Notes under the pieces: model-generated
What the model saw: the letters and a program-made list of their open reading frames with translations, nothing else
What the model was told of the DNA's origin: nothing
The model's database searches: none
Translations under genes and position numbers: made by a program
Assembly: GCA_031286585.1 (NCBI GenBank)
Contig: JAITUC010000038.1
Location: forward strand, 62,001 to 126,000
Source: Delftia acidovorans
GTDB lineage: Bacteria > Pseudomonadota > Gammaproteobacteria > Burkholderiales > Burkholderiaceae_C
Reading direction: 5' to 3'
Length of the DNA stretch: 64,000 nucleotides
Part shown: positions 27,241 to 36,000 of the stretch, in pieces
How the letters are laid out: each line of letters opens with the position of its first letter
Position numbering within the stretch: position 1 is the stretch's first letter

Positions 27241-30200
27241 ATGAACCGACACATACCTTTCAGGGCCACGCTGCTGGCCTCGCTGGCCGCTGCGGCCTGG
27301 GCACCGGCAGGCAGCTGGGCGCAGCGCCTGCTGGACCTGGCGCAATCACCACCGGCCACGGTGGAGCCGTTCGTGGCGCCGAATGTGATTCTGAGTCTGG
27401 ATGACTCAGGCAGCATGAACTTGGAACTCAACGATGCTCAAACACAAGGATTAAGCCTGGACAACCCCAACCCAGATGGCACATGGTCCACCAAAGTCAG
27501 CCGTAGCAGCGTACTCAGGCATGCTCTGCGCACCGTCTTCAACGACAGGCAACTGCTCCCGGACGGGAGCATTCGGCTGGCATGGCTGACGATGGGTGAC
27601 TGTGCCCGATGGGATCAGCGCATTCACAACGGCAGATTGATTACTCAAACCCCCGCCCGCGTATCGGCCCGCTATCTGGACAGCGCGGCCAGAACCGGGA
27701 ACTCCATGCGGATACTGGATCAGGAGCACCGCGACAACTTTCTGGACTACATCAACAGTTACTTTGGGTGCGCCTGGACTCCCACTCACACGCTGGTCAG
27801 CCAAGCCGACCAATACATGCGTGGTGCGCTGAACGTCAACGGACCCTGGGCCAGCGTGCCCGGCCAACGGGGAGCGCCTTACCTGGGCTGCAGGCGCAAC
27901 TACCACATTCTGATGACCGATGGGGGTTGGAACTACGCGGCACACGACCGTGGCAACCAGATCCCGGAGACCCCCAACTTCGATGGGACCCCAAGAACAC
28001 TGCCCGATGGCACGGCCTACGACCCTGCAACGACGCACAACCGCATCTATGCCGACAACGACATCGGTGTAGACCGTCGCGTCGCCTTCTCGACAGTCGC
28101 CGACTGGTCATTCAGAAGCTGGGCATTGCCCTTGCAGGCCACGGGCGCTCCCAATGGCGTGACCGGCAGTCCGCAGCCCTCAGCCGAGTACCGCAAAGCC
28201 CCGGACCAGGAGACATTCACCAGCGGCAGCACCGCTACGGCCGCCAGCAACGGAGCCAAGGCAACAGTCAGCTTGCCGAAATACTGGAACCCCCGCAACA
28301 ACCCCGCAACCTGGCCACACATGGTCACCTATACGCTGGGCTTCAGCAAATTCGCGCTGCCCCACTCCAACTACACCCCCGATGGAAAAAGAGCCGGCGC
28401 CTTGGTGGCACCGCCATCCGGCACCCTGCCTTATGGCTACGATGGCAATTTCGCCGACTATGCCAACGGTACCTATGCTTGGCGCTCTGCAGGCGGGATG
28501 ACCCGGGACGAAAACTTGCCTGAGGAAAACTCGCCCGTGGCCGACCGGGGCCACGACATGTGGCATGCCGCCATCAATGGCCGGGGCCAGTTCTACGCGG
28601 TCAACCGCAGCGAGGACCTGGCCGCGGCCTTCCGCCAGATCGTCCAGCAGATCAATACCGAGGTGGAGCCCGACCGCAGCACCGCCGCCGCCAGCGGCAG
28701 CACCGTCACGCGCAGCCCGATAGGCCTGTTCACCGCGCACTACGACCCCAACCAGGCGTGGAAGGGCTGGATCACGGCCCAGACCGTGGCCGCCAGCCCG
28801 TCGGATGGCCGCATCTCGCAGTCCCCCGGCTGGGACGGCCGCAGCACCGCAGACCTGCTGGACGGGCTGAGTGACGCGCAAGTCACCAGCAACCGCACCG
28901 TCCTGACCTGGAACACCGCGCGCGGCACGGGCGTGCCTTTCAGGTGGGACAAACTGGACCCGCAGTATCAGGCGCACCTGGGTTCCACCGATGGCGACGG
29001 CCCCAGCCGCCTCGACTACCTGCGCGGCGTGCGCAGCAGGGAAGGCACGGGCACGCCACCCAGCCATGGCGCGAACCAGCCTTTCCGCCAACGCCAGTCA
29101 CGCCAGGGCGATATCGTCAACTCCGGCATCTGGTACACGGGCCATCCTTCCAGCCTCTACCCCACGCAGGGCTACAGCGCCTTCGCACAAAGCCGGCAGG
29201 ACCGCACACCCATGATCTACGTGGGCGGCAACGACGGCATGCTGCACGGCTTCTCCACCGAAGACGGCCGGGAACGGCTGGCCTATGTCCCCCGGGGCGT
29301 GGCCCCCGGGCTGTACCGGCTCACCGAACCGAACTACGACAACAGGCACCGCTACTTTGTGGACGGCTCGCCCATGACGGGCGACGTGCTGGACGGCAAC
29401 CAATGGAAGACCCTGCTGGTGGGCACGCTGGGTGCGGGCGGCAAGGGCTATTTCGTGCTGGATGCCACCGACCCCGGCAACTTCCACGAAAACAATGCCT
29501 CATCGCTGGTGCTCATGGACCGCAGCCTGCACGCTCAGGAGGAGCTTCCTGCGCACTGCGGCGCCTTGCCCGATGCCCAGGCCCGCCAGCGCTGCGAGGC
29601 GGACAAGGACCTGGGCCATATCTTCGCCCAGCCCGTGCTGGACGACTCCAACCCCCAGCGCACCACGCAGATCACCCAGTTGAACAACGGCCGCTGGGCC
29701 GTGGTGATGGGCAATGGCTACAACAGCCACAGCGGGCGCGCGGTGCTCGTGGTCCAGTACCTGGACGGCCAGCGCGAGATGCTGCGCCTGCCAGCACCGG
29801 GCGGCGACGCCAACGGGCTGTCCGCCCCGCGCCTGGTGGACATCAACGGCGACGGTCGGCCGGACGTGGTCTATGCGGGCGACCTGCAGGGCAATCTGTG
29901 GAAGTTCCTGATCGCCAGCGACGATGTGTCCAAATGGGGCGTGGCCTTCGATGGCCAGCCCCTGTTCACCGCGTCCGATCCGACAGCCGCATTCGAGAAG
30001 CACTCCATCACCGCAGCCCCGACCGTGCGCGCCCATGACCGCCGGCAGGTCATGAAGAACTCGGCAGGCCAGGACGAGAACCTGCCCGTGGGCGGCATGA
30101 TGGTCGCCTTCGGTACGGGGCGCAACCTGACGCCCTGGGACCCCGATATGTCGCCCGGTGCCTCCATCTACTCCGTGCTGGACAACACGCGCTACAAGCG

Positions 30201-30846
30201 GGTGGACGGGCCGGACGGCCCCCTGGTGGAGCCCTGCCTGTCCACCGCGGACGCCGACTGCAAGCTGCTGCGCGCCGACCAGGTACCTGCCACTGTGACG
30301 CGGGAGCAACTGGTGCAGCTCGCCCAGGCCTCGAAACCTGTCTCGGGCGCAGGCGCCAGCACCGGCCGTGATTTCTGGCAGATCAACGGCGGCGGTGTGG
30401 ACTGGACACTGCACAAAGGGTGGTACCTGCCCCTGCCCGCGCAGGGCGAGCGCCTGCTCAAGCCCATGTCCTTCTTCGATGGCAGCAACATCCTCGCCAT
30501 CTACAGCCAGATTCCCGCCAGGAGCAGGATGGATATCGATGGCGTGACCGGGGGCCGCACGGTGGAAACCTGCGACCCGGGGAGCCTGGAAGGAGAAAAG
30601 CAATTCCTGACCCTGCTCAACATCATGGACGGCAAGCGCCCCTCGGTGCAGGTCCTGGACAGCAACGGCGATGGCGTCTACAACGCCGCCGACGGCGGGG
30701 TGCACCGCATGGCCATCTCCAAAGGTGCCCAGACGCAGATCGTTCAAGGGGACCGCATCCTTGTGCGGGGCGACAACGGAGAGCAGCACATGCTGGCCCG
30801 CATGCCCGAGCAACCCATGCGACCCAGCTGGCGCCAGTTGCAATGA
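27241..30846 (+). CDS. pilY1: PilY1 tip adhesin with vWA domain (cluster 2)
   Basis: Full-length PilY1, 1201 aa, expected at the pilus tip and outer surface. The signal peptide is about residues 1-28 (ending GSWAQ). A vWA region follows with MIDAS motif DDSGSM at residues 53-58. The C-terminal beta-propeller runs from about residue 496, with calcium-loop-like DINGDGRPD near 867 then VVYAGDLQGNLWKF, and a second DSNGDGVYN near the end. AGGAGG precedes the ATG at 27241; the longer open frame upstream is pilX out of frame. Composition changes inside the gene: 27421-28500 is clearly lower in GC than both flanks. Overlaps pilE by 4 bp. Confidence 0.92.
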   Translation: MNRHIPFRATLLASLAAAAWAPAGSWAQRLLDLAQSPPATVEPFVAPNVILSLDDSGSMNLELNDAQTQGLSLDNPNPDGTWSTKVSRSSVLRHALRTVFNDRQLLPDGSIRLAWLTMGDCARWDQRIHNGRLITQTPARVSARYLDSAARTGNSMRILDQEHRDNFLDYINSYFGCAWTPTHTLVSQADQYMRGALNVNGPWASVPGQRGAPYLGCRRNYHILMTDGGWNYAAHDRGNQIPETPNFDGTPRTLPDGTAYDPATTHNRIYADNDIGVDRRVAFSTVADWSFRSWALPLQATGAPNGVTGSPQPSAEYRKAPDQETFTSGSTATAASNGAKATVSLPKYWNPRNNPATWPHMVTYTLGFSKFALPHSNYTPDGKRAGALVAPPSGTLPYGYDGNFADYANGTYAWRSAGGMTRDENLPEENSPVADRGHDMWHAAINGRGQFYAVNRSEDLAAAFRQIVQQINTEVEPDRSTAAASGSTVTRSPIGLFTAHYDPNQAWKGWITAQTVAASPSDGRISQSPGWDGRSTADLLDGLSDAQVTSNRTVLTWNTARGTGVPFRWDKLDPQYQAHLGSTDGDGPSRLDYLRGVRSREGTGTPPSHGANQPFRQRQSRQGDIVNSGIWYTGHPSSLYPTQGYSAFAQSRQDRTPMIYVGGNDGMLHGFSTEDGRERLAYVPRGVAPGLYRLTEPNYDNRHRYFVDGSPMTGDVLDGNQWKTLLVGTLGAGGKGYFVLDATDPGNFHENNASSLVLMDRSLHAQEELPAHCGALPDAQARQRCEADKDLGHIFAQPVLDDSNPQRTTQITQLNNGRWAVVMGNGYNSHSGRAVLVVQYLDGQREMLRLPAPGGDANGLSAPRLVDINGDGRPDVVYAGDLQGNLWKFLIASDDVSKWGVAFDGQPLFTASDPTAAFEKHSITAAPTVRAHDRRQVMKNSAGQDENLPVGGMMVAFGTGRNLTPWDPDMSPGASIYSVLDNTRYKRVDGPDGPLVEPCLSTADADCKLLRADQVPATVTREQLVQLAQASKPVSGAGASTGRDFWQINGGGVDWTLHKGWYLPLPAQGERLLKPMSFFDGSNILAIYSQIPARSRMDIDGVTGGRTVETCDPGSLEGEKQFLTLLNIMDGKRPSVQVLDSNGDGVYNAADGGVHRMAISKGAQTQIVQGDRILVRGDNGEQHMLARMPEQPMRPSWRQLQ

Positions 30847-31319
30847 GCCGGCTCCTTGCACCTCCTTCGCCCATGGCGCGCCAGAGGCCGGCAGGCGGCA
30901 GGCGCGATCGCGGCTTCACGCTGATCGAGCTCATGATCGTCGTGGCCGTGGTGGCCATCCTGGGCGCCATCGCTGTGCCCAGCTACAACGAGTACATCCG
31001 CCGCGCCCACCGCGCCGATGCGCGCGCCGGCCTTCTGCAGGCCCAGCAATGGCTGGAGCGTGCCGCCACGGCCATGGGCGTCTATCCGACGGCGCTGCCC
31101 GCAGAGCTGACCTGGAGCAGCGATCGCGGCAAGCGCTACACCCTGGGCTTCGCGGCCGGCAACACCAATGCGGCCTATACGCTGGTGGCCACGCGCCGTG
31201 GCTCACAGGCGGGCGACCGGTGTGGGGATTTCACGCTCACGCACACGGGCACGCGGGGGTTGCAGGGCGATGGGATCACGGTGGCTGCGCCGCTGGTGAT
31301 GGAGTGCTGGAACAGGTAG
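30843..31319 (+). CDS. pilE: Type IV pilus minor pilin PilE (cluster 2)
   Basis: 158 aa. The leader is 24 residues ending RDRG, then FTLIE with Glu5 and the helix LMIVVAVVAILGAIAVPSY. The globular part parallels cluster 1 PilE (ADARAGL, QQWLE, GKRYTLGF, YTLVATRRG, DRCGDFTLTH) and ends in a Cys near MECWNR. Start at 30843 overlaps the pilY1 stop as ATGA. Last gene of cluster 2; ribD on the other strand ends 34 bp further on. Confidence 0.88.
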   Translation: MSRLLAPPSPMARQRPAGGRRDRGFTLIELMIVVAVVAILGAIAVPSYNEYIRRAHRADARAGLLQAQQWLERAATAMGVYPTALPAELTWSSDRGKRYTLGFAAGNTNAAYTLVATRRGSQAGDRCGDFTLTHTGTRGLQGDGITVAAPLVMECWNR

Positions 31320-31353
31320 TCCACCCAGGGAGCCTCCAAAGGTTTCCGGGCTG

Positions 31354-32475
31354 TCAGTCTGCCTGCGGGCCAAACCTGTCCGCGCCCACCTGTCGCAGCA
31401 AGATCCGCAGGTCGGCTCCCACGGGCTCCACCGAATGGAACGACATGGGTGCAGCATCCGCCAGCCGCTCCAGGGAAGGAAGGTCGGTCCAGCCTGCGCC
31501 ATTGAAGAGCAGCTTGGGGGCCTGGTAGCAAAGCCACTCGTCCACCAACCCTGCCCGCACCAACGCGCCATTGAGCCGGTGGCCGGCCTCCACATGCAAC
31601 TCGTTGATCTCCAGCCGCGCCAGATCCGCGACCACGGCCCGCACATCCACACGCCCCCGGCCGTCCGGCATGGAAATCAACTGCGCGCCACGCTCTTGCA
31701 AAGCGCGGGCCTGTGGTGAATCCAGATCAGTGGCGGCGTTGTAGATGAAGACCTTGCGCTGCGCGGCGAACAAGGCCGCATCGGGTGGCGTCTGCAGACG
31801 GCTGTCCACAATGACCAGGGCCGGCTGGCGGGGGGTTTCCACCTCCCGGACATCCATGCGGGGGTTGTCGGCCAGCACCGTGCCAATGCCCGTGAGGATG
31901 GCGCAGGAGCGGGCACGCCACACATGGCCATCGCGCCGTGCGTCGGCGCCGGTGATCCATTGACTCTGCCCGTTGGCCAAGGCCGTGAAACCATCGAGCG
32001 AAGCTGCCACCTTGGCGCGCACCCAGGGTCTGCCGCGCAGCATGCGGCTGAAGAAACCCAGGTTCAATTCCCAGGCATGTGCTGCACCATCGCCCACCTC
32101 GACCTCGACACCTGCAGCGCGCAGCCGCTCGAAACCCTGTCCGCCCACGCGCGGATTGGGGTCGGCCAAGGACGCCACGACCTTGCCGATGCCGGCCTCG
32201 ACCAGCGCATCGCAGCAAGGCCCTGTGCGGCCATGGTGAGCGCAGGGTTCCAGGGTCACGTAGGCAGTGGCGCCTCGCACGGAGTGCCCCTGCTCCTGGG
32301 CATCGCGCAAGGCCATGATTTCCGCATGCGGACCACCTGCGCGCTGGGTGGCGCCGTGACCCAGCACCTGCCCCAAGGAGTCGACGATGACGCAGCCGAC
32401 CCGGGGATTGGGGGAGGTTCTGAACAGGGCTTGCGTGGCAAGTTCCAGGGCTTGCGCCATCCAAGGGGAAGACAA
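31354..32475 (-). CDS. ribD: Riboflavin biosynthesis deaminase/reductase RibD
   Basis: Bifunctional enzyme of riboflavin synthesis, 373 aa, cytoplasmic. The N-terminal zinc deaminase has His50-Ala-Glu52 and Cys78/Cys87 in PCAHHGRTGPCC. The C-terminal reductase domain has RAKVAASLDGFTA and the NADPH-binding core. The TTG at 32475 is used: a purine-rich AAAGAG lies upstream and the start then matches the E. coli length. An ATG at 32460 (MAQALELATQ) lacks a visible site but is possible. It lies 58 bp after pilE of cluster 3 on the same strand, so read-through from the pilus operon is possible. No FMN riboswitch was recognised. Confidence 0.93.
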   Translation of the reverse strand: MSSPWMAQALELATQALFRTSPNPRVGCVIVDSLGQVLGHGATQRAGGPHAEIMALRDAQEQGHSVRGATAYVTLEPCAHHGRTGPCCDALVEAGIGKVVASLADPNPRVGGQGFERLRAAGVEVEVGDGAAHAWELNLGFFSRMLRGRPWVRAKVAASLDGFTALANGQSQWITGADARRDGHVWRARSCAILTGIGTVLADNPRMDVREVETPRQPALVIVDSRLQTPPDAALFAAQRKVFIYNAATDLDSPQARALQERGAQLISMPDGRGRVDVRAVVADLARLEINELHVEAGHRLNGALVRAGLVDEWLCYQAPKLLFNGAGWTDLPSLERLADAAPMSFHSVEPVGADLRILLRQVGADRFGPQAD

Positions 32476-32533
32476 AGTAAATCTCTTTCCGGGCAGTACA
32501 GGATGGCCCGGATTGTCCTCTCAAAAGCCTCGC

Positions 32534-33028
32534 CTACTTCCAGCAGTAGTTCAGCGCATCCTGCTGGGTCGCAAAGTGCTTGGAGCTGAAGTTCTTCAGC
32601 TCCTTTCGGCCATATTGGTCCAGGTAATAGTCACCGCAGCGGTCTCCGGCCATGGAGCTTCCAGCCTTGCGTACCGCCTTGAGAGAATACACATCGCGCG
32701 TCCCATCCGTGACCACGACAGTGACGTCATAGACAGCGCTGCCCTGCCCTGGCATAGGTGATACCGAAAAATACTTCGGAAACTGCGTGTTATCCGTGAC
32801 GACAACACCAGCGCTGTTCTTGTCATAGCGGAAATTTTCCGAGTAGAAGCGCTCCATCCACTGCTGCGCGGAGGACAGCATCGCCGCCACATCCGCGCGC
32901 TTGGCCTTGGCCACGAATTCGCGGTAGGAGGGGTAGGCAATGGAGGCCAGGATGCCGATGACGGCCACCACGACCATCATCTCGATCAGGGTGAAGCCAC
33001 CCTGCCGGTGAATAAGCCGCTTCTTCAT
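32534..33028 (-). CDS. pilE: Type IV pilus minor pilin PilE (cluster 3)
   Basis: 164 aa. The short leader MKKRLIHRQGG is canonical, then FTLIE with Glu5 and the helix MMVVVAVIGILASIAYPSY. Cysteines in DRCGDYYLDQYG and the C-terminal NYCWK. Sequence beyond the helix differs strongly from the PilE copies of clusters 1 and 2 and resembles ordinary betaproteobacterial PilE. Overlaps pilY1 by 4 bp; last pil gene of the minus-strand operon. Confidence 0.92.
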   Translation of the reverse strand: MKKRLIHRQGGFTLIEMMVVVAVIGILASIAYPSYREFVAKAKRADVAAMLSSAQQWMERFYSENFRYDKNSAGVVVTDNTQFPKYFSVSPMPGQGSAVYDVTVVVTDGTRDVYSLKAVRKAGSSMAGDRCGDYYLDQYGRKELKNFSSKHFATQQDALNYCWK

Positions 33029-36000
33029 TGGTTGGTCCTCAGCCCGGGAACGTCACGCCATTGCATGCGCGGAGAAAGGCTATAGCACATGATGGCATCC
33101 GCATTGCGTCCGATGGCCCGCTTGGCGCCCTGGCCCGGACCACAGGTCGGAGGCTTCTTGCAGTCATCGCCCGTGCACGTGCAGTTGGGGTCACCGGCCT
33201 TGCAATCCCTCGTGAACGGTTTTTTCGAACGGTCATTCACCACCTTGATCTTCTGGTCGCCAATCTCGCGTCCCGCAATGTTGATCTTGTTGGAGCTGAC
33301 CACCATGGTGCCTTGCACGTTGCGCTCGGCACGGCCCGAGATCGGATCAATGGTGTACATGGTTGCATTCGGTGTGTCCGAGCATTGGTTGGTACCAGAC
33401 TTTGGCCTCACTCCCACCATGGTCATGACGCCAGCATCGAGCGAGGGGTCGGACAGCACGGCCTCCGCGGACCCCGGCAAAGTCATGACCCAGCCCTTGT
33501 GCTTGCTCCAGTCCAGTTGAGCGCCAGATGCCAGATAGACGTTGCCATCACTATCCCGCGTATAGGTTCTCGTCACCAGCGCACTGTCATCCGCAATCGC
33601 ACTGCCCCGGTCCCAGAGGCCGTACACCTTCTGCGTCACACCCGTCGCTGGGAAATCCCCGGTCTCGAATGCATTGCCAGTGCCGAACATCACCATGATG
33701 CCACCCCGGCCCATGTACATGGTTCGAGGCGCCGTGGTGATCGGCAGCGGTGTGATCGTGGTGGTGTTGCCGGTCACCGTGGTCTGCACGGCGCGGAAGA
33801 GCTTATAGGCAGTGCTCCATTTGGTAGCGTCTGGATTCGAGATATCGAACTTCCACATATTGCCCTTGAGGTCGCCGGCATACGCCACGTCGGCAGTACC
33901 GTTGCCATCCAGATCTTCCCACTGGGGCATGGACAGGCCATTTCCAGTGCCATCGTCCACGACGAACTTCTTGTACTGGCCAGTCCAGCTGCCTGCCGTG
34001 GGGCCATCCATGTACAGAATGAACAGGGCGGCCTTGCCGCTGGTGGACTTGTTGCCGTTGCCAAGCAGCAGCGCGTACTTGCCGTTGTTGAGCTTGACCA
34101 CAGGGGTTGGCTGATTGGAGGCGGTATGCATGTTGATGTCGCCTGTGATGTAACCCAGATCCGCATCATCATCGGAGGTGAACTGCCACTTGAAGATATT
34201 CGCGGCACCGGCCTCGGAAAAAGTCGACGGATCCGTGGTCGTTATATCGAGGGCGAACACGGCACGCCCACCCCGTCCCAGGGCGGAGAAGGCGTAGGTC
34301 TTCCAGGTACGCTCCGAGCCAGAGCCGACCTGGACGTCAGCAGTGAACGGATTGCCATCGACATAAGGCCATGCAGTACCGGAAGGCAAGGTCTCCGAAG
34401 AGCCCAATGTGAAATTGGCATTATTGAGCTTGGTACGGCTGGTCGTGCCCCGCTGCAACGGCAACTCGGCCAGGCGATTGGCCAATGCGCCTGGCACGTA
34501 GGCCAGCAATTCGACACCCGTATCTGCATTGAATGCATGCAGCATGCCATCATTGGCCGCAACCCACAGAACCTTGGGCCGCCCACTGTTGGCGTTGTAG
34601 TAATTCAAGTAGCTTCGCTGTGCGTCGTCCACGACAAAGGCCTTGGGCCGGTCCTGGATCCAGGGCGAGCCATTGATGATGGGCCCCAGCAGGGTGGATC
34701 CGCGCTGGCGCAGGGCCGTGGCCCCTTCCTGGGATTGATCGCCTCGCACGTAGTTGAGAGCCACCTGGGCGTTGTCCGTCGACAGTTTGTTGACGGAGGC
34801 TGTCGTCATCTGCTCCTTGTAAGCTGCGGGCAGTGAATTCCATCGGAACGGTATCCCCACGCCGGCACTGTTGGTGATGATCTTGCGCCGGTCCCCTGCC
34901 GCGGCAGTTGTCAGCAATTGACCCGCCTCCCATGAGTACACCGTGCTGACGTTGCCATCAGCGTCGACTTTATAGGCCTCCAGCGCTCCGGAAGAAGTCG
35001 CACTATCGAATTTAGCAACATATTTGAATGTGCCAGCAGAAAACTGCATGGAGGAGACTGCTGGAGCAGCATTCGAATCCTTGGCCACGGCTTCAAGCAC
35101 CCGGCGCAATTGCGACTCCAGCAGCTCAGGCCTGCGCGCCAGGAAGTAGCCATCAGGCACGCCGTCGGACCCGGCAGTACCATCACTGCCGACACTATCC
35201 CAACTGGCCTGGTTCGGGGGCATGCTCAGGGTACGGAAAGTGCCGTCAGAGAGTTTTTCACTGGAATTGAAATATCCGTATTTCGCTGCGTACCACAGCG
35301 GGTCCTTCACCAGCGCGTCCGTCTCGCCCACCATGTTGAAGGTCTTGGTGACCAGGAAGTCCCTGTCCTTGACCGTGCAGTAGGACGGCAGAGTGATCTT
35401 GGTCTTGTCCGTGAATGTGACCGAGCCGTCGCCCGTCACGTTGCAGACGGTGGTGGCATAGGTTTCACTGGTACCGAACTTGGTGGAACGGTAGGTGGGG
35501 TCACCGCACAGGTACTCGGAGGTCGCCGGCATGTTGGACAGGGCGTTGCCGCTGTTGTGCTGGTGGGTGAGGTAGCGGCCATTGGCCGAGGCTCCATTGT
35601 TCTGGACGCCGATCACGCTGAAACCATGGGTGCCCGCAGCGCCCCCGCAAACGCCAGGAATATCGGTAGTGATCGAGATATCCCAGCCAGAGGGAGACTT
35701 GGAATTCTTGACAAGGTCATACCGCAGGAAACCCGTGATGTCCATGTCGTAGTCGCCGCCCATCAAGATATCGTTCCAGGTCACGATGAACGAGCCATAC
35801 GTTTCTCCGGAATTGATGGAGGCGAAGGTCAGCGGCGCACTGACGGCGCCATTGTTCTGCACGCTTTCGGGGGTGATGTAGACATACTTCCTGGGATTGC
35901 TTCCAGGAATGGGTACGTCGATACGCGGAGAACCACCAGTCAGCGATGCTGCCATGGTGCGCACTTTCAGCGCATTTTCCACTTTCGCCAAGTCGGAGGG

